Source: Aestuariimicrobium ganziense (GTDB lineage: Bacteria > Actinomycetota > Actinomycetes > Propionibacteriales > Propionibacteriaceae). Taken from it: a stretch of 64,000 nucleotides of DNA. The translations under genes were made by a program, and so were the position numbers. The DNA lies in NCBI RefSeq assembly GCF_015352975.1, contig NZ_JACYIZ010000006.1:43936-107935 (forward strand). The letters are read 5' to 3'. Positions 15,775-24,458 of the stretch are shown in pieces (position 1 is the stretch's first letter; each line of letters begins with the position of its first letter). Below the pieces are notes generated by a model that worked only from the letters and a program-made list of their open reading frames with translations, made no database searches and was not told where the DNA came from.

Positions 15775-16476
15775 TCAGTTGTCTGCCGCGGCGGCGGCGT
15801 CGTCAGTGGCCGCCTCGGGGGCGTCCTCGGTGGCCGCCACGGGGGCGTCCTCGGTTTCCGCCTCGACGGCGGGTTCGACAGCCGAGTCAGACTCGGTGTC
15901 CTGCTCCTTGGTCTCCTCGACGGAGGCAGCGGCCTGGCCGGCGCCACCGATGAGGGCAGGGTTCTCCTGGGCTGCGGCCTCGAGGGCACCCAGGGCGCGA
16001 GCGGCCTGGGACAGCGGGGCAGCAATCAGGAAGACGGCCTTCTGCAGGTTGGCCTGCATCGCGCCGGCGAGCTTCGCGAGGAGCACCTCACGCGACTCGA
16101 GGTCGGCCAACTTCTTGGCCTCGTCCGCGTCCAGGACGCGACCGTCCAGGACGGCACCCTTGATGACCAGAAGCGGATTGGCCTTTGCGAAGTCACGCAG
16201 CCCCTTCGCCACGGTGGCAATGTCACCGGAGATGAAGGCGATCGCGGTGGGGCCGACGAGCTGGTCGTCGAGACCCTCGATGCCCGCTTCACGGGCAGCG
16301 ATCGTGGCCAGGGTGTTCTTCGCAACGGCGTAGGTGGCGTCCTCTCCCAGGGACCGACGAAGGTCCTTGAGGTTCTTGACGGAGAGTCCGCGGTACTCGG
16401 TCAGCACGACGGCGTCGGAGTTGGTGAAGTATTCCTTCAGCTCCGCGACCGCGGCTGCCTTGTCAGGCCTCGCCAT
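15775..16476 (-). CDS. rplJ: 50S ribosomal protein L10, with long acidic tail
   Basis: This is the stalk base that anchors L7/L12 dimers to 23S rRNA. The product is 233 residues against about 165-180 in the family. The first 175 or so are standard ([17 protein letters not shown]..., [20 protein letters not shown]). The extra 55-60 residues form a low-complexity Glu/Asp/Ala tail ([12 protein letters not shown]... to AADN). The gene leads the rplJL operon and probably autoregulates through the structured leader at about 16480-16655. Confidence 0.95.
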   Translation of the reverse strand: MARPDKAAAVAELKEYFTNSDAVVLTEYRGLSVKNLKDLRRSLGEDATYAVAKNTLATIAAREAGIEGLDDQLVGPTAIAFISGDIATVAKGLRDFAKANPLLVIKGAVLDGRVLDADEAKKLADLESREVLLAKLAGAMQANLQKAVFLIAAPLSQAARALGALEAAAQENPALIGGAGQAAASVEETKEQDTESDSAVEPAVEAETEDAPVAATEDAPEAATDDAAAAADN

Positions 16477-16530
16477 TGGGTCTCCTTCCCACTACTGGAT
16501 CGACACCGAAGTCCCCAGACATGAAGAAGG

Positions 16531-16550
16531 CCCCGTGCTCAGGCACAGGG
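16531..16550 (-). promoter_or_regulatory. Stem-loop in the L10 leader
   Basis: In minus-strand RNA, CCCUGUGC and GCACGGGG pair over eight positions with one U-G wobble around a CUGA loop. In plus-strand RNA the same position would be a C-A mismatch, so the fold is specific to the rplJ transcript. The site fits the L10-leader attenuation/autoregulation seen upstream of rplJL in many bacteria. Confidence 0.45.
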
Positions 16551-16658
16551 CAGGTGGCGGAGCGTGCTCCACGCGGTCTGACATGTTCCTGCGCAGGCGT
16601 CCGAGTGTTGGCTCGAACCTTGGGGATCGCTCCACCGGCGGTCTTCGGTACGTGCTGA

Positions 16659-16688
16659 AGTCTACGGACATGCATCCCGTCGAGCCAA
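16659..16688 (-). promoter_or_regulatory. Promoter of rplJL
   Basis: Minus strand: TTGGCT (16683-16688), 18 bases, TAGACT (16659-16664). Transcription from here gives a leader of about 175 nt before rplJ. Confidence 0.5.
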
Positions 16689-16750
16689 ATCGGCCCAGCC
16701 ACGGACGAATCCTGAGAGTTCAACCCACCCTTGAGTATGGACTCTGAGAT

Positions 16751-16780
16751 TTGCCTTAACAAAGTCTGAGACTTTACAGT
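16751..16780 (+). promoter_or_regulatory. Promoter of the NlpC/P60 gene, with a palindrome in the spacer
   Basis: TTGCCT (16751-16756), 18 bases, TACAGT (16775-16780). The palindrome AGTCT-G-AGACT (16763-16773) lies between the boxes and could be an operator. A similar half, ACTCTGAGAT, precedes the -35. Confidence 0.5.
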
Positions 16781-16786
16781 TCAACG

Positions 16787-16846
16787 GTCGCTGAACGGAC
16801 AGCGACGCCCAAACACCAACCCAGGGCGTCCTCACCCCGAGACGCC
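16787..16846 (+). promoter_or_regulatory. Leader with mutually exclusive stems before the NlpC/P60 gene
   Basis: A first stem is GTCGCTG (16787-16793) with CAGCGAC (16800-16806). GGGCGTC (16824-16830) can then pair either with GACGCCC (16804-16810) or with GACGCC (16841-16846). The overlap of the first and second stems makes a switch-like fold possible. It is too short for a c-di-AMP (ydaO) riboswitch. Confidence 0.3.
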
Positions 16847-16870
16847 GCAAGAACAGTCAAGGGGGACCTC

Positions 16871-17614
16871 GTGTCCAAGTTCCGCAACATGGTTGCCGCC
16901 TTCGCCTCGGCCGTGGCGCTCAGTGGCGGCCTGCTGGTCGCCGGGCCGATGGCCCCGGCCGAGGCCTCGGTGGCGTGCATGCCCACCACGCCTGAGATCC
17001 GGTGCTCGATGTACTGGGCCAACCGCACCAACATCAACTACGCCAAGTACAACCAGCGCAACGAGTCGGTCACCAACCTGCAGCGCGCCCTGACCCAGGC
17101 CAAGTGGCCGGTGGGGATCACGGGTCACTACAACTCCTACACGGTCAGAGCCGTCAAGGGGTACCAGGCTTCGCGCAAGCTCCCGGTCACCGGCGTCGTC
17201 GACTACCGAACCATCCACGCCATGCGCGTGGGAGCCGGTGGCCCGGGCGACCCCAACGCCACTGTGTCGAAGGCCTCGGTCGCGGTGAAGTACGCCTATG
17301 CCCAGGTCGGTAAGCCCTACGTCTACGGAGCCACTGGCCCCTCCGCCTACGACTGCTCCGGCCTGACCGGCGCCTCGTGGAAGTCCGCCGGCGTCTCGGT
17401 GTCGCGCACCAGCTATGGCCAGCTGAGCACCTTGCCCGCCGTCTCGAAGTCCAACCTGCGCCCCGGCGACATCGTCGGCTTCTACAGCGGCAGCCACGTC
17501 GGCATCTACGTCGGCAGTGGCTACGTGATCCACGCGTCGCGTCCCGGCGTGCCGGTCAAGAAGGTCGCCATGAGCTCAATGCCCTACTACAAGGCGGTGC
17601 GCCCGGCCGCCTGA
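16871..17614 (+). CDS. Secreted NlpC/P60 peptidoglycan hydrolase with peptidoglycan-binding domain
   Basis: This is a predicted cell-wall endopeptidase cutting peptide stems. The 247-residue product has a signal peptide (residues 1-32, ending AEA), then a peptidoglycan-binding domain of the PG_binding_1 type (about 60-120, VTNLQRALTQ... LPVTGVVDYRT). An NlpC/P60 catalytic domain (135-245) follows, with Cys162 in YDCSG, His209 in SHVGIYV and His221 in VIHAS forming the expected triad. The GTG start has AAGGGGGA just upstream. It is monocistronic, opposite in strand to the ribosomal genes around it, with its own promoter and terminator. Confidence 0.92.
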   Translation: MSKFRNMVAAFASAVALSGGLLVAGPMAPAEASVACMPTTPEIRCSMYWANRTNINYAKYNQRNESVTNLQRALTQAKWPVGITGHYNSYTVRAVKGYQASRKLPVTGVVDYRTIHAMRVGAGGPGDPNATVSKASVAVKYAYAQVGKPYVYGATGPSAYDCSGLTGASWKSAGVSVSRTSYGQLSTLPAVSKSNLRPGDIVGFYSGSHVGIYVGSGYVIHASRPGVPVKKVAMSSMPYYKAVRPAA

Positions 17615-17639
17615 GCCGTCGCACACGCACAGCCCCCGA

Positions 17640-17668
17640 GGCCCGGTTCCCACGTGGGGAACCGGGCC
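17640..17668. terminator. Bidirectional terminator between the NlpC/P60 gene and rplA
   Basis: Perfect 12-bp arms GGCCCGGTTCCC (17640-17651) and complement (17657-17668) lie between two convergent genes. GCGGTCTTT follows on the plus strand. Confidence 0.8.
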
Positions 17669-17678
17669 GCGGTCTTTC

Positions 17679-17709
17679 GGTCTCGACACGCGTTTCGCGT
17701 CACTCGACC
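17679..17709. repeat. Intergenic imperfect palindrome, copy 1 (TCTCGACACG type)
   Basis: This 31-base element begins GGTCTCGACACG and ends CACTCGACC around an inner CGCG...CGCG core. A close copy is at 18538-18568, and related sequence is at 35161-35255. It is REP-like in form. Confidence 0.6.
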
Positions 17710-17724
17710 GGTCAGGTCAGGCGA

Positions 17725-18441
17725 TCAGGCCTCGGCGCCCTCAGCCTCAGCAGCGCGGTGCTTGCTGGTGTCGACCAGCACGCCCGGGCCGAAGGTCGAG
17801 CTGAAGGTGATCTTCTTCAGGTAGCGACCCTTCGAGGTCGACGGCTTGAGCCGCAGGATCTCGTCCAGCGCGGCGAAGTAGTTCTGCGCCAGCTGCTCAG
17901 GCCCGAACGACACCTTGCCGATCAGAAAGTGCAGGTTGGCGTGACGGTCGACGCGGAACTCGATCTTGCCGCCCTTGATGTCGGTGACGGCCTTGGCCAC
18001 GTCCATGGTGACGGTGCCGGTCTTGGGGTTGGGCATCAGGCCACGCGGACCCAGCACCCGGCCCAGGCGGCCGACCTTGCCCATCATGTCGGGGGTCGCC
18101 ACGACCGAGTCGAAGTCGAGGTAGCCGCCAGCCACCTTCTCGATCAACTCGTCGGCGCCGACCTCGTCAGCGCCGGCGTCGAGGGCGTCCTGCGCCTTCT
18201 CACCGGTGGCGAAGACGAGGACCCGTGCCGTCTTGCCAGTACCGTGCGGAAGGTTGACCGTGCCGCGGACCATCTGGTCGGCCTTGCGGGGGTCGACACC
18301 GAGGCGGACGGCCACGTCGATGGTCTCGTCGAACTTGGCCTTGGCACCCTTCTTGACCAGGGCGATCGCCGACTCGGGGGTGTAGGCCTGCGCCTCGTCC
18401 ACCTGTTCGGCGGCGGCGCGGTAGGTCTTGCTGCGCTTCAT
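17725..18441 (-). CDS. rplA: 50S ribosomal protein L1
   Basis: This 23S rRNA-binding protein of the mobile L1 stalk is also often a translational repressor of its own operon. The product is 238 residues, standard. Conserved features include [32 protein letters not shown] and the C-terminal GRYLKKI segment. It follows rplK after a 142-base gap that contains a palindromic repeat. Confidence 0.98.
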   Translation of the reverse strand: MKRSKTYRAAAEQVDEAQAYTPESAIALVKKGAKAKFDETIDVAVRLGVDPRKADQMVRGTVNLPHGTGKTARVLVFATGEKAQDALDAGADEVGADELIEKVAGGYLDFDSVVATPDMMGKVGRLGRVLGPRGLMPNPKTGTVTMDVAKAVTDIKGGKIEFRVDRHANLHFLIGKVSFGPEQLAQNYFAALDEILRLKPSTSKGRYLKKITFSSTFGPGVLVDTSKHRAAEAEGAEA

Positions 18442-18537
18442 GTCTGGTTCCTCTCTGTCAGCCTCGCGGGCTGCTCCACCAGTTCCTGGTACGGGCTGCG
18501 CGGCCCTCCCAGTGAGATGTGTGTTGCGTGGGGTGTT

Positions 18538-18568
18538 GGTCTCGACACGCGCTACGCGCCACTCGACC
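18538..18568. repeat. Intergenic imperfect palindrome, copy 2 (TCTCGACACG type)
   Basis: This is a 31-base copy of the element at 17679-17709, differing mainly in the core (GCGCTACGCGC against GCGTTTCGCGT). It lies between rplK and rplA, inside an operon. Confidence 0.6.
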
Positions 18569-18583
18569 AGCCACCGTGGGGGA

Positions 18584-19015
18584 TCAATCCTGGACGGTGA
18601 CGCCCATGGAGCGGGCGGTGCCCGCGACGATCTTCATGGCCTGCTCGACGTCGTTCGCGTTGAGGTCAGGCATCTTGGTCTCGGCGATCTCACGCACCTG
18701 GGCGGCGGTGATTCGTCCGACCTTGTCCTTGTTGGGCACCGACGATCCCTTGGCGAGTCCAGCGGCCTTCTTGATCAGCTCGGCGGCCGGCGGGGTCTTC
18801 AGGATGAACGAGAACGTGCGGTCCTCGTAGATGGTGATCTCAACAGGGACGACGTTGCCGCGCTGCGACTCGGTCTGCGCGTTGTAGGCCTTGCAGAACT
18901 CCATGATGTTGACGCCGTGCGGACCGAGGGCGGTACCGACCGGCGGCGCGGGAGTGGCTGCTCCGGCCTTCAGGGCGACCTTGACGAGCGCTGCCACCTT
19001 CTTCTTGGGAGGCAT
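18584..19015 (-). CDS. rplK: 50S ribosomal protein L11
   Basis: This protein of the GTPase-associated centre is the target region of thiopeptide antibiotics. The product is 143 residues, with the Pro-rich N-terminal switch ([18 protein letters not shown]) and the RNA-binding C-terminal domain ([22 protein letters not shown]). AAGGA lies upstream of the ATG. It is preceded by nusG. Confidence 0.98.
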   Translation of the reverse strand: MPPKKKVAALVKVALKAGAATPAPPVGTALGPHGVNIMEFCKAYNAQTESQRGNVVPVEITIYEDRTFSFILKTPPAAELIKKAAGLAKGSSVPNKDKVGRITAAQVREIAETKMPDLNANDVEQAMKIVAGTARSMGVTVQD

Positions 19016-19045
19016 GTGTTGGGTCCTTCGTGGTGTTGACGACGA

Positions 19046-19061
19046 CCGGACGGGCGTCCGG
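19046..19061 (-). promoter_or_regulatory. Hairpin between nusG and rplK
   Basis: Perfect 7-bp arms CCGGACG/CGTCCGG with a two-base spacer lie in the 102-base nusG-rplK gap. It may be an attenuator or an L1/L11 control element. Confidence 0.3.
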
Positions 19062-19117
19062 CCGGTGGCCGCCCAGGCCCACCCTGGCGGTGTGGGGCTG
19101 GGACGACCTGCGTGAAC

Positions 19118-19960
19118 TCAGATCTTCTGGATCTGCGGGAAGGTCAGGTCGACCGGGGTCTCGCGACCCATGAAGTCGACCAGGGCCTTGAGCCGCTGGC
19201 TGTTCACGTTGATCTCGGTGATGGTGGCGTGCACGCCCGCGAACGGGCCGTCGACCACCTGGACCGAGTCGCCCACTGCGTAGTCGGCGACCTCGATCTT
19301 CTTCTTGGCCCGCTTCGAGGGCTTGCCGGTGACCGCGGCCTGCGCCTTGGCGATCGCCGACTTCGACAGCATCCGCTCGACCTCGTCGAGGCTCAGCGGA
19401 ACTGGGGTGTTGGCATGGCCGACGAACCCGGTCACCGACGGGGTGTGGCGCACGGCGGCCCACGACTCGTCGGTCAGGTCCATGCGCACCAGCACGTAGC
19501 CGGGCAGCACGCAACGGGTGACCGTCTTGCGCACACCGTTGCGGATCTCGACGACCTCTTCGGTGGGCACCACGGTCTCGTGGATGTAGGCCTCCATGTC
19601 GAGGGTGGTGATCCGGGCGTCCAGGTTCTGCTTCACCCGGTTCTCCATGCCGGAGTAGGTGTGGATCACGTACCACTCGCCGAACTTGCTCTGCAGTTCC
19701 TCGCGCAACTCGGCCACGGCCTTGGCCGCGATCTCGTCCTCGTCGGCGTCACCGTCGTCGTCTGCCGCCTCGTCGGCCGGCTCCGGCTCGTCAGCCAGAC
19801 CGAGGTTGATGGCGACCTGGTCGGGCTCGACCTCGTCCTCGCCACCGAAGTCGAGGTTGATCCCGGAGTCCTCCTCGACGACGTCGTCGGCCTCGCCGAG
19901 GTCGATCTGGATGTCGTCCTCGGGCGTGGTGTCGGTGTCGTATTCAGGGTTCTGGGTCAC
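19118..19960 (-). CDS. nusG: Transcription termination/antitermination protein NusG
   Basis: This factor binds RNA polymerase and links it to Rho or the ribosome. The product is 280 residues. The NGN domain (about 93-200; [26 protein letters not shown]) and the C-terminal KOW domain ([15 protein letters not shown]) are conserved. The first 85 or so residues are an Asp/Glu-rich extension typical of actinobacterial NusG, though here strongly acidic. The start is a GTG at 19960 with GAGGA upstream. It lies 42 bases from secE. Confidence 0.97.
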   Translation of the reverse strand: MTQNPEYDTDTTPEDDIQIDLGEADDVVEEDSGINLDFGGEDEVEPDQVAINLGLADEPEPADEAADDDGDADEDEIAAKAVAELREELQSKFGEWYVIHTYSGMENRVKQNLDARITTLDMEAYIHETVVPTEEVVEIRNGVRKTVTRCVLPGYVLVRMDLTDESWAAVRHTPSVTGFVGHANTPVPLSLDEVERMLSKSAIAKAQAAVTGKPSKRAKKKIEVADYAVGDSVQVVDGPFAGVHATITEINVNSQRLKALVDFMGRETPVDLTFPQIQKI

Positions 19961-20002
19961 GGTGTCAGTTCCTCGCAGTTGTCAGGTCGGGTGGCCGGTA
20001 GG

Positions 20003-20545
20003 TCACTGGCCCTGGTCGTCGCCGAACAGCTTGAGCAGCGCCCAGCCGAAGGCCAGGTCGAGCAGTCCGACGAAGGTGATGATGATCACCACGAACACCA
20101 GCACGACGATGAAGTACTGGCGCAGCTGGTCGCCGGTCGGCCAGTTCACCTTGCGCAACTCGCCGGCCGACTGGCCCACGAACTCCGCCGGGGTGGTGCG
20201 CTTGACGCGAGCGGTGGTGGTGCGCTCCGAGCGCTTCGAGGTCGCCGTGGCCTTCTTCGCCGTGGTGGACGAGCCGGCGCTGCGCTTGACCGGACGCGAC
20301 GAGCGAGCCTTGGCGGCCACGGTCTCGGCGGCGGCCAACTGCTCAGGGTCGTCCACGACGACGTCCTCGGGGTCTGCCTCGTCCGGGGTGTCGTCGAGCA
20401 CGTCGTCGTCGGCGTCGGTGAGTTCCTCGGCCTCGGTCTCGTCCGCAGCGATCTCGTAGTCGCCCGGGTCGGAGAGCTCAGCGGCCAGGTCCTCGCCCGA
20501 CGGATCGACCTCGCCGTCGTGCGGCGAGAGCTTGTCGTCGGTCAC
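20003..20545 (-). CDS. secE: Preprotein translocase subunit SecE with long N-terminal extension
   Basis: This is a subunit of the SecYEG channel. The 180-residue product has the SecE core only in its last 60 or so residues: ELRKVNWPT amphipathic helix and one membrane segment (YFIVVLVFVVIIITFVGLL). Residues 1-70 are acidic (Glu/Asp) and 80-120 are basic Ser/Thr/Lys-rich. The GTG at 20545 is preceded by AAGGAA. It is downstream of tRNA-Trp and upstream of nusG, the conserved order. Confidence 0.95.
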   Translation of the reverse strand: MTDDKLSPHDGEVDPSGEDLAAELSDPGDYEIAADETEAEELTDADDDVLDDTPDEADPEDVVVDDPEQLAAAETVAAKARSSRPVKRSAGSSTTAKKATATSKRSERTTTARVKRTTPAEFVGQSAGELRKVNWPTGDQLRQYFIVVLVFVVIIITFVGLLDLAFGWALLKLFGDDQGQ

Positions 20546-20647
20546 GGGTGTTCCTTAGTCGTGTCATGCCTGACCGCCCGTGCACGCAGCCGAGTGGTCC
20601 AGACCTGGATGCTGGTGGTCAACAGGACTGCGTTCCATCCTGCATCG

Positions 20648-20720
20648 CAGGGCAAGAGGGACTTGAACCCCCAACCTACGGTTTTGGAGACCGTTGCTCT
20701 GCCAATTGAGCTATTGCCCT
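20648..20720 (-). tRNA. trpT: tRNA-Trp (CCA)
   Basis: A 73-base cloverleaf reads AGGGCAATAGCTCAATTGG from its 5' end. The acceptor stem AGGGCAA/TTGCCCT is complete, the anticodon loop is CTCCAAA (CCA) and the T loop is GTTCAAGTC. The CCA end is not encoded. It sits upstream of secE, as in many actinobacteria. Confidence 0.97.
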
Positions 20721-20794
20721 TCAGTGGTTCCGGCACCGAACCCGAGCACGCCCGAGCGTGGTGCAAGTGCCACCAAGACAGACAGTCTAGGCGT

Positions 20795-20830
20795 AACCGG
20801 CCTGTCGAGTCGAACCGGCCTGTCGAGTCG
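20795..20830. repeat. 18-bp tandem duplication
   Basis: Two identical copies of an 18-base unit beginning AACCGGCCTGTCGAG lie between the second LCP gene and tRNA-Trp; a third copy starts (AACC) and diverges. Confidence 0.8.
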
Positions 20831-20848
20831 AACCAGCTCGCGCACCCA

Positions 20849-21949
20849 CTACTTCTTGTGCTTGAGGTAGTAGGCCTCCATGGTGTCGGTCTTCATCGCC
20901 TCTGACAGTTCGGCCAACCCGGCCTCGTCGACGATGTCGATCGACTGGCCGTCGGCCGAGGTGCCGAAGCCGCTGATCGGGGCCTGCATCGAGCGGATGT
21001 CGTCCGACCCGGTCAGACGCAGGCTGGCGGCGGTCGAGGTGATCACGTTCTTGCTCAGGCCGTCATCGACGGTCATGCACTCGGCGAAGGTGTCGACGGT
21101 GGCGCCGAACTTCGAGGGGTTGGCGATAGTGCCGGTGGTCAGCACCTTGCCCATGATCGCCTGAACGACCGCACGCTGCCGCTTGGCCCGGTCGAGGTCG
21201 CCGTTGGGCAGGTTGTAGCGCTCGCGCACGTAGACCAGCGCCTGCTCGCCGCGGATGGTGATCTCGCCCTGGGGGAAGCTGAACCCGTTGCTCGAGGACG
21301 CGTGCTCGTTGTACACGGTCACACCGCCGAGCACGTCGGTCAGCTTGATGAAGCCCTCGAAGTCGATCACCGCAGCGTGGTCCATCCGCACACCGGTCAT
21401 CTGCTCCAGGGTCTGGATGGTGAGCACCGGTCCACCCCAGGCGTAGGCGGCGTTGATCTTGGCCTTGCCGTGTCCCGGGATGCTCACCCACATGTCTCGG
21501 GGGAACGAGACCAGGTAGGCCTTCTGCCGATCGCCCGACAGGTAGGCCACCATCAGCGAGTCGGATCGTCCTTGGTCGAAGCCACGGCTGTCGGAACCCA
21601 TCAGCACGAAGGTCATCGGCTGGCGCTTGGCCGACGACTTCGGCGTCGGCGGCCGGGTCACCACCGTGCCGTCGGGCAATGTCGAGGTCTCGGCCCTGGG
21701 CATCAGCGTCGGGTTGCGGTTGATGTGGTCGATCGCGTTCGAGACCCGGTTGAGGTAGTAGAAGGCGACCCCACCGCCTGCCACCAGGACCGCGAGCAGG
21801 GTGATGAAGAAGACCGTCATCACCTTGCGGCCGCGACTGCGGGTCTTCGCGTCGTCGGCCCGACGAGGGGTGCTGGTCTCGTCCTGGTCATCGAGGATCG
21901 AGGTCGGCTCCTCGGCGGGCTCCTCGCCCCTGCGCGGTGTCTGGGTCAT
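20849..21949 (-). CDS. LytR-CpsA-Psr family glycopolymer transferase
   Basis: This LCP enzyme probably attaches wall glycopolymers (teichoic acid or arabinogalactan-like chains) to peptidoglycan. The 366-residue product has a charged cytoplasmic head (residues 1-42), one membrane helix (about 43-66) and an extracellular LCP domain with FVLMGSDSR, RSDSLMVAY, VSFPRDMWVSIPG, AAYAWGG, VDFEGF-like IDFEGFIKL, LGGVTV and VRERYNLPNGDLDRAKRQ. These carry the Asp and Arg residues expected to bind the pyrophosphate. It starts three bases after the aminotransferase gene stops, so it is probably co-transcribed with it. Confidence 0.92.
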   Translation of the reverse strand: MTQTPRRGEEPAEEPTSILDDQDETSTPRRADDAKTRSRGRKVMTVFFITLLAVLVAGGGVAFYYLNRVSNAIDHINRNPTLMPRAETSTLPDGTVVTRPPTPKSSAKRQPMTFVLMGSDSRGFDQGRSDSLMVAYLSGDRQKAYLVSFPRDMWVSIPGHGKAKINAAYAWGGPVLTIQTLEQMTGVRMDHAAVIDFEGFIKLTDVLGGVTVYNEHASSSNGFSFPQGEITIRGEQALVYVRERYNLPNGDLDRAKRQRAVVQAIMGKVLTTGTIANPSKFGATVDTFAECMTVDDGLSKNVITSTAASLRLTGSDDIRSMQAPISGFGTSADGQSIDIVDEAGLAELSEAMKTDTMEAYYLKHKK

Positions 21950-21952
21950 CGC

Positions 21953-23224
21953 TCAGCCTTGGCCCCGCTCGCGCACCAACTTCTCAGCGGCAGCGAGCAG
22001 CACGCAGGTGGCCACACCGTCCATGGCGCAGGCCAGTTCGCCCTGGCTGGGGAAGGTGGGCGCCAGTCGGATCCAGCGGTCGTCCGGATCGTTGCCCAAC
22101 GGGTGGGACGAACCGGCCGGGGTCAGCGCGATGCCAGCCTCCTTGGCGAGCTGGACGACTCGGCTTGCGGTGCCGTCGACCTCGAGGGTGACGAAGTAGC
22201 CGCCGCGCGGGGCGCTCCAGCGGGCCACGTCGTACTCACCGAGGCGGCGCTGCAGGGTGTCGCGGACGATCGCGAACTTCGGCGCGATCAGGTCGCGATG
22301 GCGCCGCATCAGGCCTCGCACGCCGTTGGCGTCCTTGAGGAAGTGGGCGTGGCGCAGGTGGTTGACCTTGTCGGGACCGATGGTGCGACGTGACAGGTGG
22401 CCCAGGTACCAGTCCAGGTTGGCCTTGGACGAGGCCAGGAACGACACACCGCCACCGGCCAGGGTGACCTTGGAGGTCGAGGCGAACGCGAACACCCGGT
22501 CGGGGTGACCTGACTCCGCGGCCAGCGAGATGATGTCGACCGGCCGCGGCTCGTCATGACCCAGGTGGTGCAGGGCGTAGGCGTTGTCGTACCAGATGCG
22601 GAAGTCGTCGGCGGCGTCCATCTCGAGCAGGGCGCGCAGGGTGGCCTCGTCGTAGGTGACGCCGTTGGGGTTGGCATACATCGGCACCGCCCACATGCCC
22701 TTGACGCTGGGGTCGGCAGCGAGCGCCCGAACCGCATCCAGGTCGGGGCCGTGCTCGGTCAGCGGCACGGTGACCATCTCGACGCCGAAACCGGCGGTGA
22801 TCGAGAAGTGACGGTCGTAGCCGGGCACCGGACAGATGAACTTGATGGTCTGCCCAGCCCAGGGCTGGCCGCCGGGTAGGCCGAACAGCATGGCGAAGGC
22901 CATCACGTCGTGCATCAGCGACAGCGAGGAGTTGTCGGCGGCGATGATGTTGTCGAGGGGCACGTTGAGCAGTTCGGCGAAGATCGCCCGCACCTCGGGC
23001 AGACCTTGCAGCCCGCCGTAGTTGCGCACGTCGGTGCCGTCGGCGGCCTTGGTGCCGACCGGCTGGCTGAGCAGTGCCGACGACAGGTCGAGCTGCTCCG
23101 AGGCCGGCTTGCCACGGGTCAGGTCGAGCTTGAGCCCGTGGGCCTTGAGCTCTTCGTAGAGGGTCGTCTGCTCGTCCAGGAAGTCGCCCAGGGCGTCGCG
23201 GTCGAGGTCTCTCAGTGCAGCCAT
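21953..23224 (-). CDS. PLP-dependent aminotransferase, probably aspartate aminotransferase of the actinobacterial subclass
   Basis: This fold-type I PLP enzyme has 423 residues. The N-terminal LTRGKPASEQLDLS, the NYGGLQGLPEVR region, YANPNGVT, WYDNAYALHHL and the lysine in STSKVTLAGGG (Schiff base) match the aspartate aminotransferase subclass described from Corynebacterium. I start at the ATG at 23224 (MAALRDLDRDAL); longer reading adds a non-homologous Trp/His-rich stretch. An orthologous position between murB and secE is known in streptomycetes. The exact substrate cannot be proven from sequence. Confidence 0.85.
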   Translation of the reverse strand: MAALRDLDRDALGDFLDEQTTLYEELKAHGLKLDLTRGKPASEQLDLSSALLSQPVGTKAADGTDVRNYGGLQGLPEVRAIFAELLNVPLDNIIAADNSSLSLMHDVMAFAMLFGLPGGQPWAGQTIKFICPVPGYDRHFSITAGFGVEMVTVPLTEHGPDLDAVRALAADPSVKGMWAVPMYANPNGVTYDEATLRALLEMDAADDFRIWYDNAYALHHLGHDEPRPVDIISLAAESGHPDRVFAFASTSKVTLAGGGVSFLASSKANLDWYLGHLSRRTIGPDKVNHLRHAHFLKDANGVRGLMRRHRDLIAPKFAIVRDTLQRRLGEYDVARWSAPRGGYFVTLEVDGTASRVVQLAKEAGIALTPAGSSHPLGNDPDDRWIRLAPTFPSQGELACAMDGVATCVLLAAAEKLVRERGQG

Positions 23225-23309
23225 GGGGTCAGTGTGACACGGGCGATGCCACCAAGGCACGCCCCGACCACCGTGCAACCCGGGCGCGGTGCCGCCCGGG
23301 GTGACTGGT

Positions 23310-24458
23310 TCAGATCTGGCAGTTCACCATCACCGGCTCGGGGACGAGCACCACCCCGAAGCGTTGCTGAACCCCGTCGCGCACCTCGCGGGCCAGGGCG
23401 AGCAGGTCGTCGGTGGTGGCGCCTCCACGGTTGGTCAGGGCCAGGGTGTGCTTGGTCGACAGGCTGACCGGGCCACGGGCATGGCCCCTGCCGAACCCGG
23501 CCCGTTCGATCAGCCAGGCGGCGGAGGTCTTGACCATGTCGCCGGGTGCGGGGTAGCGGGGGGCGTCGGCGGGCAGGGTCGCGGCCTGATCGGCGGTGAG
23601 CACCGGATTCATGAAGAAGCTCCCGGCACTCCAGGTGTCGTGGTCGTCGGCGTCGAGCACCATGCCCTTGCGGCCCCGGATCGCCAGCACCGCCTCGCGG
23701 ACCGCGGCCATCGGCGTACGTTGGCCGACCTCGACGCCGAGGGTGCTGGCGAGTTCGGCGTAGCGGACCGGTGCCGAGAGGTCGCCCAGCGGCAGTTGGA
23801 AGGTGACCTGCAGCACGACGTGGCGGCCCGGCTCGGCCTTGAACCGGCTCCAGCGGTAGCCGAAGCCGCAGTCGGCGGCGGCGAAGGTGGCGAACTGGCC
23901 GGTGCGCCGGTCGAGGGTGCGCACCCGCGCGATGGTCTGGCTGACCTCGCAGCCATAGGCGCCGACGTTCTGGATCGGGGTCGAACCGACCAGTCCGGGG
24001 ATGCCCGACAGGGTCTCGACGCCGACCCAGCCCTGCGCCACGGCGAAGGCCACGAAGTCGTCCCAGTTCTCACCGGCGGCGACGGTGACCACCGCTCCCC
24101 CACAGGAGCCGACATCGGCATCGACGCCACGGGTGGCCACCTTGACCACGGTGCCGTCGAAACCGTCGTCACCGATCACCAGGTTCGATCCGCCGCCGAG
24201 CACCAGCACCGGGGTGGACGAGGCGTCGGCCTCGCGGATCGCACTGACCAGGTCGGCCTCGGTCTCGGCCACGACCAGGCGTCGCGCGGCGCCACCCAGG
24301 CGCCGCGTGGTTTGGTCGGCCAGCAGTGCGCTGGCGGCGGCGGGTTCGGCCGCGGTGACGCTGGTCGACAGCCGGTCGACCGAGCAGTCCTCGCCGACCT
24401 CGCCGACGGTGATCGGGTTGAAGCTCACCGGGATGGGCCTCACCGGGTCGGGGCTCAC
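23310..24458 (-). CDS. murB: UDP-N-acetylenolpyruvoylglucosamine reductase
   Basis: This flavoenzyme reduces UDP-GlcNAc-enolpyruvate to UDP-MurNAc in peptidoglycan synthesis, in the cytoplasm. The 382-residue product shows the FAD-binding VLGGGSNLVI and GIPGLVGSTPIQNVGAYG motifs, the YRWSRFK segment, the catalytic serine in SAGSFFMNP and the C-terminal glutamate (VPEPVMV). I start at the GTG at 24458, which overlaps the hadB stop by four bases (GTGA); two further in-frame GTGs (24443, 24428) are alternatives. It is coupled to hadB. Confidence 0.95.
   Translation of the reverse strand: MSPDPVRPIPVSFNPITVGEVGEDCSVDRLSTSVTAAEPAAASALLADQTTRRLGGAARRLVVAETEADLVSAIREADASSTPVLVLGGGSNLVIGDDGFDGTVVKVATRGVDADVGSCGGAVVTVAAGENWDDFVAFAVAQGWVGVETLSGIPGLVGSTPIQNVGAYGCEVSQTIARVRTLDRRTGQFATFAAADCGFGYRWSRFKAEPGRHVVLQVTFQLPLGDLSAPVRYAELASTLGVEVGQRTPMAAVREAVLAIRGRKGMVLDADDHDTWSAGSFFMNPVLTADQAATLPADAPRYPAPGDMVKTSAAWLIERAGFGRGHARGPVSLSTKHTLALTNRGGATTDDLLALAREVRDGVQQRFGVVLVPEPVMVNCQI

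Larger units (their letters stand above)
16477..16870. other. Divergent regulatory region between rplJ and the NlpC/P60 gene
   Basis: This 394-base stretch has no gene. It holds the leader of rplJ with its promoter on the minus strand, and the promoter and structured leader of the NlpC/P60 gene on the plus strand. Confidence 0.7.

Noticed and set aside
16780..16870. c-di-AMP (ydaO) riboswitch upstream of the NlpC/P60 gene
   Set aside because: Such riboswitches precede cell-wall hydrolases in actinobacteria, but this leader is only about 85 nt, too short, and I see none of the conserved core.
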